Shown: positions 37,283-46,459, numbered from the stretch's first letter. The stretch is DNA of 64,000 nucleotides from CBDCLY01 sp965218715 (GCA_965218715.1 CBDCLY010000011.1:3826-67825); one strand, 5' to 3'. Numbers and translations are program-made. Notes: a model not told the origin generated them from the letters alone.

Positions 37283-37807
37283 GGCTAATCACTAGTTTCT
37301 TTTGGGTAATAAGGGTATTGTTATCTATACAACGCAAAATATATACCCCTGGTTGCAAGTCACTAAAATTGAATTGGTGAGAATCGCCAACGTTAAACTT
37401 TTGTTCATTCAATAACTTTCCATTTAAAGAGAAGACTTTAATGAATGCATTTTGAGATTCTTCAATTTTTATATCAATACTAAATATTCCATTGTTAGGA
37501 TTAGGGAATAGTTCAAAATAAGCTCTTTCATTTTGTGTTCCTTCATCCTTTGCCCTTTTTTGTTTCCTTCCTTTCATAATTTGAATGCCTTTGCATGCGG
37601 AGTTAAATATTGGAGAACCATAATAGGCTAAAATTGACCTTGCCAAATAAACAGCAATACCATCATCGTATGGGCACATTAATGCTATGTTTTTAGCGCT
37701 TTGAAGTTCCATTTTGCTTAATGGTATGTCGTTTTCAATTTTTATTACCAAAGGGGTTAAACTAGATATATTTTGGTCAAAGTTGCTAGAGGTATTAAAA
37801 TTGAATC
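37275..37807 (-). pseudogene. Truncated duplicate of the 3' end of the giant T9SS gene
   Basis: This frame matches the last 175 or so codons of the gene at 39051-42995. Similarity starts abruptly at 37807, where the sequence to the right is a tRNA-tail repeat instead of the gene body. The longest start (TTG 37751) gives 158 residues with no signal peptide, only the T9SS tail ELFPNPNNGIFSIDIKIEE. It therefore cannot be exported as encoded. Codons 37381-37807 are identical to the full gene; the final 35 codons differ (SHQFNFSDL against SHKFNFSGL). It may survive only because the next ATG overlaps its stop. Confidence 0.85.
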
Positions 37808-37887
37808 CTTCGTTTCACTTCGGCGGGTAGACTTCTCGCCCAAGAGGAGGAGCAAAAAAAAACTCCCAGCTTTCGCTGGGAGTTTTG
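37808..37887 (-). repeat. tRNA-Asn tail repeat with intact terminator hairpin
   Basis: Contains the CACTTCGGCGGGTAGACTTC block, a poly-A tract and the hairpin ACTCCCAGC/GCTGGGAGT. The same block follows the intact tRNA-Asn at 43581-43641. In the minus direction the hairpin is followed by T9 and should terminate transcription. Confidence 0.8.
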
Positions 37888-37933
37888 CTCCTCCTCTTGG
37901 GCTCGAACCAAGGACCCTTTGATTAACAGCCAG
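37888..37933 (-). pseudogene. 3' half of a tRNA-Asn gene (pseudo-tRNA)
   Basis: 46 bases match the intact tRNA-Asn from discriminator through the T arm and variable loop to the anticodon stem. Two changes occur (CTCT to CTTT and CAGTCAG to CAGCCAG). The D arm and the 5' acceptor strand are missing, so it cannot fold into a tRNA. Confidence 0.85.
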
Positions 37934-37983
37934 TCAAGGTATATTTGCATTTAGTTGTCAATCCTTTCATTTACTTGGTTTTA

Positions 37984-39583
37984 CTTGAATCATGAAATAG
38001 GGTATTTAGATTTGTTTTCACTTATTTTCAAAAGTTTTCAAAATTAGCTTGACCTAAATTGGACCCAATCAATTTTGCTTAATCAACTTCCTTACTAGCA
38101 ACCCCTGTTCAGTAATTAACTGAAGGAAATAAAGCCCTGGAGATAATTGCTCAGTTGATATTATCACCTCATTTCCAGCTATCTTTAGGTACTTAAATGG
38201 TACGATTTGGCCACTTAAATTAAACAATTCAACAGATTGAATTTGATTGCCCGATTTAGCATTTATGTTTAACTGATTCTTAAACGGATTTGGACTAATA
38301 TCTATTCCTAACCTTATCTCCTTCTCTGAAAGGCCAATTGTTGTATCTGGCAAACTATCGCAATGGCTTAACCAAATATCGTCTATGTAATAATAGGTGT
38401 TTAAAAAATTGATGTTCGTTGAATCTCCTCCACCTACAAATAGGGTATCTATGTAGGTTGTATCGTTAAAATTCCCCAGTGTGATGTATTCTTCACCTCC
38501 TTGTGCTTTGTATTGAAAATTAAATTCCATCCAATTAGTTTTTTCACCTATGTATTGAGTTGGTGACACAATAATTTGAGGGGTAAATGGCAAACTACGA
38601 TAGCTTGGAATAAAGTATGAAGTATCAGAAAAGTGCACCCCTAATTGGCCCCTAGAGGCAAAATGAGAGGAGTCTGCTAAACTTACAAACAGCTGCAAGC
38701 AATAGCTAGAGTCTTGAATTAAAGGCCTTGTCAACTTGGCTTGGGCATATTCTCTAGTTATATCCCTTCGAAGCGTATATAAGTGATACATCAATATTCC
38801 TATATATGCATTGCCAGTTTTTGCGACTTGATAGCCAAGAATATTACTTGGACTTCCCCAATCTAAAAATGGGTTAACAGTATTTTGCAAAGGGGTAAAG
38901 TAATTGAAGCCCTCACCATTAGGGGCATCCCAGGCACTTGGCAGATAGAAGAAGGTAACTTTTCTAGCGGTATCCTCAAAACTATAATTGGGAACATAAT
39001 TTTGAGCCTTTATAGAAAAACCCGTCATTATTAAAGCACAGAAAAAAATCTTATTCATGGCTAATTACTAATTTCCTTTGCATTAGAATAGCATTGCTAT
39101 CTATACAACGTAAAATATATACTCCAGGTTGCAGGCCACTAAAATTGAATTTGTGTGAATCGCCAACGTTAAACTTTTGTTCATTCAATAACTTTCCATT
39201 TAAAGAGAAGACTTTAATGAATGCATTTTGAGATTCTTCAATTTTTATATCAATACTAAATATTCCATTGTTAGGATTAGGGAATAGTTCAAAATAAGCT
39301 CTTTCATTTTGTGTTCCTTCATCCTTTGCCCTTTTTTGTTTCCTTCCTTTCATAATTTGAATGCCTTTGCATGCGGAGTTAAATATTGGAGAACCATAAT
39401 AGGCTAAAATTGACCTTGCCAAATAAACAGCAATACCATCATCGTATGGGCACATTAATGCTATGTTTTTAGCGCTTTGAAGTTCCATTTTGCTTAATGG
39501 TATGTCGTTTTCAATTTTTATTACCAAAGGGGTTAAACTAGATATATTTTGGTCAAAGTTGCTAGAGGTATTAAAATTGAATC
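37984..39583 (-). repeat. Direct duplication, copy 2
   Basis: Partner of 36217-37807, described there. The right end coincides with position 39583 inside the giant gene, where copy 1 instead switches to tRNA-tail repeat. Confidence 0.85.
38069..39058 (-). CDS. T9SS-exported protein, upstream copy of tandem pair
   Basis: The product has 329 residues with a signal peptide (MNKIFFCALIMTGFSIKAQ). The N-terminal domain shares the jelly-roll-like layout of its paralogue at 36302 (NYVPNYSFEDTARKVT, YCLQLFVSLADS, EFNFQYKAQGGEEYITLGNF) but differs at many surface positions. The C-terminal 130 residues, including the T9SS tail DISPNPFKNQLN, are almost identical. Its ATG overlaps the giant gene's TAA by eight bases, so translation is coupled. 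Likely a surface or secreted protein of unknown ligand. Confidence 0.88.
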   Translation of the reverse strand: MNKIFFCALIMTGFSIKAQNYVPNYSFEDTARKVTFFYLPSAWDAPNGEGFNYFTPLQNTVNPFLDWGSPSNILGYQVAKTGNAYIGILMYHLYTLRRDITREYAQAKLTRPLIQDSSYCLQLFVSLADSSHFASRGQLGVHFSDTSYFIPSYRSLPFTPQIIVSPTQYIGEKTNWMEFNFQYKAQGGEEYITLGNFNDTTYIDTLFVGGGDSTNINFLNTYYYIDDIWLSHCDSLPDTTIGLSEKEIRLGIDISPNPFKNQLNINAKSGNQIQSVELFNLSGQIVPFKYLKIAGNEVIISTEQLSPGLYFLQLITEQGLLVRKLIKQN

Positions 39584-42500
39584 TTTGGTTTCTCCCTTTT
39601 AACCTGCCAAAAGTTGTAAGGTCCATACTATCAGTAAAATGTTTCCAATTTCTGTTTTTAAACAAGACACTATCCTGCGAAAGTTGATGATACATGAGCT
39701 GGCTTAATAGTCTGAATGTGCTATCCTTATAGTTTGATCTATTCAACCAATTTCTTCCATTACTTTTTAAATTATTTGAGATTGTTTGCCCTTTAGAGAT
39801 CAGGGGTGCCGGCAACGGTACAGAGCAGGAGGCTCCATTAGGCCCATTTGCTGAAATATTACCTTGAATATTAAACCCTGGGTCCGCATCTAGCACGCCA
39901 ATGGTCGGTCCAGGGACTTGAGAACCTGCCAGTATCAAATGTTTTGGACTGTAATCAACCAATGGGTTGTTAGGGTCAATGTAATGTTCATAATTAAACG
40001 TATGTTTTTGAAAATTACCTATATACAAATTACCCGCTTCTAAATCTTTTGAAATGGGTATTCCTGCTCCATTATAGGTTAAGCCTCCAATATTGCCAAG
40101 TCTTGCTTGCTCATCCAAGGTAATTCCTCGAAAATTTGACTTTAATTCGTTATCTATCACTTCAGTAAAATCACCACAATAGGACAAAAATTGAATGCCA
40201 ATTCCAGAGTTTTCAATTAGGTTACAATTTACCTTACTAGGCGAATTACTGACATGGTATGAGTTTTCTATAGAAATCCCAATGTTTTTATCATCCACAT
40301 TAGAACCTGTTAAAGATAAAACCTTGTTTTCAAGAATGTACACTACATCATTAATCGCTTGAATGGCTATTGAATTAGGTGCTGGACAAGGTGATCCCAA
40401 TCCTCCGCAGGGGCTTGCAGGAGTCAAGTCTGTATTAGATTCAATTACTTGATTTTTATTAATTAATGCATGTGCAAAATTGGTATGAATCCCAATCTTT
40501 AATCCTACCATTTGATTACTAGTAACCTTAACGTCTAATGCAGGTGGATTTGTGTAGCTGCTTACGATATTTGGATTACTGATTTGTATTCCTGTAGTAT
40601 AATTGTAATCAATTGCTGCATTATATGGAGCATAGGCAGGGCTAACTAAATGATTTTTGCTAAGTAAAGCGTTTTTGCAATTGGTCACTACAATACCATT
40701 GGAACTAACTGTAATTGCGTTCTCCTCAATAGTGGTTTTTAAGTCATTTAACCCAACTGAAATGGCATTTGATAATGGAATTGGGAGATTTGAAATATAA
40801 TGCGGGGAGTTTGAATTGTCTATATTATTACCTCTAATAATCATATGCAAATCTACTCTTCCGAATATGCTTGTCTTATTGTAATTAAACCAATTATTTA
40901 TAATCCTTGTTGAGTCATTTGATAAGTTTCCTTGAAATCCTTGAATGTGGACAGCTTTTTCTTGAATTAAAGGAGAACCAGGGAAAGTAAACTGGTTATT
41001 AAAGCCATTAAATGTATTAAGGGAAGCATCCACACGTGAGTCAAACAGATACAAGGTGCCTCCGCTTCCATAAAAAGTATTGCTTTGGATTTTCACTCTT
41101 TTGGAAGGGTCTGTAGAACTGAATCTAAATCGAATAAGCTTAATACTATAGGTTGGGTAGTAAGATTGGTAGTTATTATCAATAAGTGGACTAGAACATT
41201 GAAAAGTGTTATTAAGAATTACAGTCGAGTCACTTGTGAAAGGAGTTGTGGAATTAATAGTTATTGCTGTTTTGTTCTTATCAAATAGGCTACTCTTGAT
41301 TTCAAATTCACCAGGAGTACCATTAATATTTATAGTGCTTGTTCCATTATAAAACTTGCAGCCATCAACATATATTGATGCCCCAGTATTTCCTTTTACA
41401 ACTATGGCATTCCAATATATTCCATCTGAACAGCTATTGAATTCAGTGCCATTAATTAATGTCAATTTTGCCCCATTCTTCACAACTATTTTAGCGTTTT
41501 CATCCATAGAAAATCTGCAATTATCAAACGTAATATCACTTTCTATAAAGAAGGTTCCAGAAAGAAATATGTCCTGGTTTGTTATTGGATTCGTTGAAGG
41601 TGCCAATCCTAGTAATTGCCACAAATCATTCAAATCAGATCCAGAGCTTAAGACATTTGATGCTTTATTAATGCTTACTTGGCTACTAGCAGAACAGGTT
41701 GTGCCTGAAAATGGATTTGTATAGGTTAGCTCCAAGCTATAATTAGATGTTTGAAAAGGGTTAGTCGTTGCGATGGGGTTTAACACATTGGGGTTACTTA
41801 GACCATCCGTAGGTGTCCATGAGTATGAAAAAGTAGCATTTGAAGGAAGACAAGAAATATCAGGGTTTAAAGTGCTAGTTACTGCACAGGAAGTCGCACT
41901 TTGAGTGGTTGGATTATTAATGCTAAAATCAAATACTTTGAGACTTACGTCATCTAGTAAAATCCAATCTTGTGCTGTTGAACTAAAAACTTCATAGGGA
42001 TAGAAAAGAATTCTGTCATAATTGCTATTTGGAGTAAAGCAAAACGTAAAAGTTTGCCAATTTCCACTTGGATCCATTGCTGATTCATAAATTTCAACTA
42101 TGTCTTGACTTTGATTAGAATTTAATTCATATAAAAGGGGGTTTCTAGTAGAAGTTCCGCTTGGGCTTGATACATCCGAGCTGTGAAGCAATTTAACTTT
42201 AAAAAGATCAGGCAATGGAAAGGAGTTATACTTTTTTATCCTGAACGTTATTAAATAGCTGTTTGATGTTGATAATTGAATTGATTTTAATATGGATTCT
42301 CCATAAATTTTATTGGTGGATTGACCAGGTGGAAATGTTGCATACTTAACCCACATTTTTACTGCAGGATTTGAGGTTAAATTGGCAAAAGATGGTGTCT
42401 CATGTCCAAAATCCCAATCACACACGTGACCATTTCAAAAAGGTACAGAAAATGAAAATCCTGAACCAGGAACATTAGGGTCTATTAAAAAATTATCAAA

Positions 42501-42995
42501 CCCTCCATTTGTTATTAATTCTCCACATGATAAATTATACGGTTGGCAAACCCCAGCTTGAAAACTTAAAATTGACATATCAAAATTTATCGAAGGGCTT
42601 GTAGTTTTATGCTTTAGCTTCAATAAATACTTCTGACCGATAGTTAACTGATCAAAAAATAGGTCTGCCATTTGAGAACTATCATTAAAAAGAATCATAC
42701 TATCAATTAGCATGAGTGCCGTACAATTGGAAGCATTGTATAATTTCCATGATTCAAGATCTTTTATCCCTTTCCCTAAATTATTGGAGAAATTCATCCA
42801 AAGACTATCGGTATTTGCAACGAAATCAATAAACAATTCTTGTTGTGAAAAGCTGTAATTTATTGTATCTCCAATATTTTGAGAATATGCATTTTGACAT
42901 GAATTTCCAGATCCAGTTCCACTTGCAGAAACGATACTACTGATTAAAAATAAAAAGGATAAAGTCAATAATTTTTGTAGGCGAAGTAATTTCAT
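39051..42995 (-). pseudogene. Giant T9SS parallel beta-helix surface protein with one in-frame TGA
   Basis: One frame of 1314 codons interrupted by TGA at 42435-42437 (codon about 187). Signal peptide MKLLRLQKLLTLSFLFLISSIVSA; a PPC-like domain (SCQNAYSQNIGDTINYSF, then KYLLKLKHKT); a jelly-roll domain beginning GELITNGGFDNF, which contains the stop; an Ig-like/gliding-type region; a long right-handed parallel beta-helix with many N-rich turns (about 400-900); and a T9SS tail ELFPNPNNGIF to RKLVISHE. The codon context VPF-TGA-NGHVCDWDFG suggests a TGG Trp. TGA is a normal stop in neighbours, so this is a nonsense mutation or base error. Probably an adhesin or polysaccharide-binding protein. 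Confidence 0.83.
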
Positions 42996-43390
42996 TGTGA
43001 TTTGATTTAATAATTGACCGAAATTGCCAATTTTCACTCTAAATTTAGCAAAAAGTTACCAAAATTGACTCAAAACAAACAAAAAGAGGCCTGAAATTGC
43101 AAAGTTAAATGTTTAAAAACGTTTGTACGAAACATTTGAATATGTAATTGTTGTTCAACAAAAGCTATATTATTTATAGTTGTTTGATTTCAGTTAGCAT
43201 AAAAACTGCAAAAACTACATGTATCCAACATATGCCATACTCAAATATCCATTAGATGATAATATATAGATGGTCAAGAAGTTCAATATCAAAAAGTCTT
43301 CCAGCTTAACTTTTTTCTTCGCGTTTTGAACATCACATTCACTCGCTTTTAGGCTTCCACTTGGACTTCCGCCTTCGCTACGTTATTCGG
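42996..43390. other. AT-rich non-coding gap
   Basis: Nearly 400 bases between the giant gene and the tandem repeat. I see no gene, and no convincing TAnnTTTG promoter for the minus-strand gene. The right part (43330-43390) has short GC-rich words resembling decayed tRNA-tail repeat. Confidence 0.5.
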
Positions 43391-43630
43391 GTAGACTTCT
43401 CGCCTAAGAGGAGGAGCAAAAAAAAACTCCCAGCTTTCGCTGCAATTTCACAAAATGGGCTCCCTCCTCCGTTTCACTTCGGCGGGTAGACTTCTCGCCC
43501 AAGAGGAGGAGCAAAAAAAAACTCCCAGCTTTCGCTGCAATTTCACAAAATGGGCTCCCTCCTCCGTTTCACTTCGGCGGGTAGACTTCTCACCCAAGAG
43601 GAGGAGCAAAAAAAAACTCCCAGCTTTCGC
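43391..43630 (-). repeat. 95-bp tandem repeat, two and a half copies, derived from the tRNA-Asn tail
   Basis: Units start at 43391, 43486 and 43581 (period 95). Each has GTAGACTTCTCGCC, a GAGGAGGAGC block equal to the tRNA acceptor end, an A9 run, half of the tRNA terminator hairpin, then GGGCTCCCTCCTCCG and CACTTCGGCGG. The third unit runs into the complete terminator hairpin and the intact tRNA. Confidence 0.85.
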
Positions 43631-43641
43631 TGGGAGTTTTG
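43612..43641 (-). terminator. Terminator of tRNA-Asn
   Basis: Minus-strand hairpin ACTCCCAGC-GAAA-GCTGGGAGT directly after the tRNA 3' end, followed by nine T. Factor-independent terminator. Confidence 0.85.
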
Positions 43642-43715
43642 CTCCTCCTCTTGGGCTCGAACCAAGGACCCTCTGATTAACAGTCAGATGCTCTAACCAA
43701 CTGAGCTAAGGAGGA
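43642..43715 (-). tRNA. tRNA-Asn (anticodon GTT)
   Basis: 74 bases on the minus strand fold as a tRNA: acceptor TCCTCCT/AGGAGGA, D arm GCTCAGTTGGTTAGAGC, anticodon arm TCTGA-CTGTTAA-TCAGA with GTT, five-base variable loop GGGTC, T arm CTTGG-TTCGAGC-CCAAG, discriminator G. CCA is not encoded. Degraded 3' fragments of the same gene occur at 37888-37933 and 36146-36166. Confidence 0.95.
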
Positions 43716-43772
43716 ATTGAATCTTTTACAAGATTAGGGACGCAATATTAGCCAAATTTTTGATTTTAACAA

Positions 43773-43780
43773 TACCTTTG
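43773..43780 (+). promoter_or_regulatory. Candidate -7 element TACCTTTG upstream of the first PfkB kinase
   Basis: Matches TAnnTTTG, 105 bases before the ATG at 43885, which would give a leader of about 95 bases. The nearest TTG is only about ten bases upstream, so the -33 element is doubtful. Confidence 0.4.
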
Positions 43781-43884
43781 CAAAAATTAAATGAATTGAA
43801 AACCTACTTCTTTAAGGGTGGGTTTATTAAATAAATTTAAAACAAAACAGTACTCGAAACTTCCCTCAAAAATTATTGAAAACA

Positions 43885-44886
43885 ATGAGTAAAAAGTATA
43901 ATGTATACGGCATCGGAAATGCCCTAGTGGATATTGTCACTGAAGTAGATGATCAATTCTTAGCAGACCATAATATTGAAAAAGGCTTAATGACTTTAGT
44001 AGACGAGCAAAGTCAGACTAAAATTTCTAAAGCCATTAATATGAATAATAGTAATAAACAATGTGGTGGATCTGTAGCCAATTCTGTTATAGCTGTTGCG
44101 CAATTTGGAGGCAGCTCTTACTATTCTTGTAAGGTAGCCAATGATGATTTGGGGAAATTTTATCGTGATGATTTAAAAGAAAACAGAGTAGAAACTAACC
44201 TCGATGAGCATGAACTTGAAGATGGGATTACCGGTAAGTGTTTGGTAATGACCACGGCCGATGCATCAAGAACAATGAATACTTATTTGGGGATTACTTC
44301 TGATTACTCAAGAGCCCAAATTACAGAACATGCATTAAAAGATAGTGAATACCTCTACATTGAGGGCTATTTAGTGACTTCTGAAAATGGACAAGATGCA
44401 ATGAAATTTGCCAAGCAAATGGCAGAAGAGAATGGTGTAAAAGTCGCATTAACTTTTTCAGACCCTTCTATGGTTAAATACTTTAAAGAACCGATGCAAT
44501 CTGTAGTGGGTGCAAGTGTGGATTTGCTCTTCTGCAATGAAGAGGAAGCAATGCTCTACACAGGAAAAGACACTCTTTTGGAAGCCAGAGAAGAACTGAA
44601 AAAGGATGCTAAGAAATTTGTAATCACACAGGGTGCGAATGGTGCCATGATTTACGACGGAGATACTTTTGTAGACATTGAGCCTTATAAAGTTCAAGCC
44701 ATTGACACGAATGGAGCAGGAGACCTTTTTGCAGGTGCTTTCTTGGCAGGAATTACCAATGGAAGAAGTTTTGCAGATGCTGGGAAGTTGGCTTCTTTAG
44801 CCTCTTCAAAGGTGGTGACTCAATTTGGCCCTAGGTTAGCATGGCCACAAGCCAAAGACATACTTCATGAATTACAAAACAATTAA
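43885..44886 (+). CDS. PfkB-family kinase (adenosine/ribokinase-like)
   Basis: The product has 333 residues from ATG 43885; a TTG three codons upstream is less likely. N-terminal YGIGNALVDIVTEVDD and a CGGSVANSVIAVAQFGG lid/substrate region are typical, and the C-terminal signature DTNGAGDLFAGAFLAGIT holds the catalytic Asp and anion hole. The overall pattern resembles bacterial adenosine kinase-like PfkB proteins, but substrate cannot be fixed. It ends just before a strong terminator, so it probably forms its own unit. Confidence 0.92.
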   Translation: MSKKYNVYGIGNALVDIVTEVDDQFLADHNIEKGLMTLVDEQSQTKISKAINMNNSNKQCGGSVANSVIAVAQFGGSSYYSCKVANDDLGKFYRDDLKENRVETNLDEHELEDGITGKCLVMTTADASRTMNTYLGITSDYSRAQITEHALKDSEYLYIEGYLVTSENGQDAMKFAKQMAEENGVKVALTFSDPSMVKYFKEPMQSVVGASVDLLFCNEEEAMLYTGKDTLLEAREELKKDAKKFVITQGANGAMIYDGDTFVDIEPYKVQAIDTNGAGDLFAGAFLAGITNGRSFADAGKLASLASSKVVTQFGPRLAWPQAKDILHELQNN

Positions 44887-44890
44887 CAAT

Positions 44891-44918
44891 AAAAGGCATC
44901 CCCTATGGGATGCCTTTT
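44891..44918 (+). terminator. Intrinsic terminator between the two kinases
   Basis: A perfect 12-bp stem (44891-44902 and 44907-44918, A4GGCATCCC with its complement) and a four-base loop, ending in T4. It lies five bases after the first kinase's stop and 22 bases before the next ATG. Confidence 0.85.
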
Positions 44919-44939
44919 ATTAATATTAAAATATTAGCC

Positions 44940-45869
44940 ATGAGCCTACTCATCGTTGGAACCGTAGCCTATGACACCATAGAAACTCCCTTTGGTAAAA
45001 CCAATAAAATTCTTGGAGGCTCTGCTTCTTACGTAAGCTTAGCGGCAAGTAGTATTGTTCAGAACGCCAACATCATATCTGTGGTGGGGGGAGATTTTCC
45101 TAAGGAAAACATTCACTTATTGCAAGGTCATGGAATAAATACCCAAGGAATCCAAGTTAAACTGGGAGAAAAGACCTTCTTTTGGTCTGGAAAGTACCAT
45201 TACGACATGAATACAAGAGACTCTGTTGACACTCAACTGAATGTCTTGGAAAACTTTGATCCTATCATTCCAAATTCCTATCAGGATTGTGAGTTTCTAA
45301 TGTTGGGCAACCTTCCTCCTGCCTTACAAAGAAAAGTAATTGAACGACTGTATCACAGGCCCAAACTTATTGTAATGGATACCTTCAACCTCTGGATTGA
45401 AACCATGAGAGAGGAAATGAATGAAACTTTACAACTTGTTGATGTGCTCTCCATCAATGACGAGGAAGCTCGGCTGCTCTCAGGAGAATATTCTTTGGTA
45501 AAGGCCGCTCAAAAAATATTGAAAATGGGGCCTAATTACCTCATCATCAAAAAAGGGGAACACGGTGCACTTCTTTTCCATGAAGATGAAGTTTTCTTTG
45601 CCCCTGCTCTTCCTTTAGAAAATGTATTTGATCCAACTGGTGCTGGAGATACTTTTGCTGGCGGATTTATCGGTCATTTGGCTAGAACCAAAGACATCTC
45701 GTTTGAAAACATGAAAAGAGCTTTAATCCAGGGTTCTGTTTTAGCTTCCTTTGCAGTAGAGAAATTTGGAACAGAAAGTTTGGTGGATTTAAGCGATGAA
45801 AAAATTGATACTCGCTTGCAACAATTTGTCGACCTCGTGCAATTCGACATTGTATTGGAAAACGCATAA
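44940..45869 (+). CDS. PfkB-family sugar kinase
   Basis: The product has 309 residues from ATG 44940; the upstream in-frame start would lie in the terminator stem and is rejected. N-terminus MSLLIVGTVAYDTIETPFG, glycine-rich ILGGSASYVSLAASS, then the C-terminal PfkB signature DPTGAGDTFAGGFIGHLA with catalytic Asp. The central segment MDTFNLWIETMREEMNETL is characteristic of a subgroup found in many phyla; the substrate is unknown. Sequence differs clearly from the adjacent kinase, so this is not a recent duplication. Confidence 0.92.
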   Translation: MSLLIVGTVAYDTIETPFGKTNKILGGSASYVSLAASSIVQNANIISVVGGDFPKENIHLLQGHGINTQGIQVKLGEKTFFWSGKYHYDMNTRDSVDTQLNVLENFDPIIPNSYQDCEFLMLGNLPPALQRKVIERLYHRPKLIVMDTFNLWIETMREEMNETLQLVDVLSINDEEARLLSGEYSLVKAAQKILKMGPNYLIIKKGEHGALLFHEDEVFFAPALPLENVFDPTGAGDTFAGGFIGHLARTKDISFENMKRALIQGSVLASFAVEKFGTESLVDLSDEKIDTRLQQFVDLVQFDIVLENA

Positions 45870-45885
45870 TTCCCATTAAGACATA

Positions 45886-45918
45886 AAAAAAGGGGGCTGA
45901 AATTCAGCCCCCTTTTTT
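45886..45918. terminator. Bidirectional intrinsic terminator
   Basis: A GC-rich stem (GGGGGCTGA/TCAGCCCCC) flanked by A and T tracts, between the convergent kinase and the DUF4399 gene. It can act on both strands. Confidence 0.88.
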
Positions 45919-45931
45919 GTTTTCTCTTGTC

Positions 45932-46459
45932 TTATTCTACCACTACGGTAATGCTAGCACTCATTTGCTCGCCATAACTTTGGTGATAACCATCTGCAAA
46001 CTGCAAGGTTAATGTATGCTCTCCAGCAGGCAATTCAAGGCTTGTTTCCAATTGCCCTTTACCAAAATGAATATTAGTTTCATCAGCAGGAACAACTGCT
46101 CCTCGCTCTATCGCTCCACCATTAATTATGATGTGGTGATGCCCCATTCCCTCATTCAACTCTCCAGCTGGCTCTACTTCCATCCCTTCTAAACCGAATG
46201 CAACGTTTAAAGGAGAACTCACTGTTTGTCCGTCTTCTAAATTGGCAAAAAAGACTTTAGCGCCCTCAGGAACAGTTAATTGTTCTGCTGTAGCAGCAGC
46301 TTCTTCCATTGCCGCATGATCATGATCTGCATGTTCGTCATGCTCTTCATGCATTTCTGTTTCTGCTTCATGGCTATCTGTTTGCTCCGCAGAACCTCCA
46401 CAGGCAACTAATAAATAAGTAGCCATAAGGCCAAAAGCAATTGTAAATCTCTTTTTCAT
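45932..46459 (-). CDS. DUF4399 lipoprotein
   Basis: The product has 175 residues from ATG 46459. The signal ends in a lipobox (YLLVACGG), and a His/Asp/Glu-rich segment (about 30-60) follows that could bind metal. The folded domain carries the DUF4399 pattern: VPEGAKVFFANLEDGQTVSSPLNVAFGLEGMEVEPAGEL, NEGMGHHHIIING, and GQLETSLELPAGEHTLTLQFADGYHQSYG. Periplasmic or outer-membrane; function unknown. The start is 11 bases after the biotin carrier stop, so it should be co-transcribed with that gene. Confidence 0.88.
   Translation of the reverse strand: MKKRFTIAFGLMATYLLVACGGSAEQTDSHEAETEMHEEHDEHADHDHAAMEEAAATAEQLTVPEGAKVFFANLEDGQTVSSPLNVAFGLEGMEVEPAGELNEGMGHHHIIINGGAIERGAVVPADETNIHFGKGQLETSLELPAGEHTLTLQFADGYHQSYGEQMSASITVVVE

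Larger units (their letters stand above)
36217..37807 (-). repeat. Direct duplication, copy 1 (copy 2 at 37984-39583)
   Basis: About 1.59 kb duplicated in tandem with offset 1767-1776 bases. The ends are near identical (36217-36580 with 37984-38350; 37381-37807 with 39157-39583), the middle is diverged. Copy 1 contains the 326-aa gene and a truncated tail of the giant gene; copy 2 contains the 329-aa gene and the same part of the full gene. Confidence 0.85.

Noticed and set aside
42435..42437. Selenocysteine or TGA-as-Trp recoding
   Set aside because: No SECIS-like hairpin follows, and TGA is used as a true stop by neighbouring genes such as those ending at 753 and 63660.
43391..43630. CRISPR array
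   Set aside because: Units are contiguous 95-bp tandem repeats with no unique spacers, and no cas genes are nearby.
43455..43676. Plus-strand open frame ending in APPLGLEPRTL
   Set aside because: It lies wholly in the 95-bp repeat, the tRNA terminator and the tRNA-Asn antisense strand. The GLEPRTL ending is the antisense translation of a tRNA T arm and recurs as a spurious protein in Bacteroidota.
35980..43715. Integron-type cassette array with attC hairpins
   Set aside because: The hairpins are tRNA terminator and tail copies, the genes contain intact upstream signals and long coupled pairs, and no tyrosine recombinase is present.
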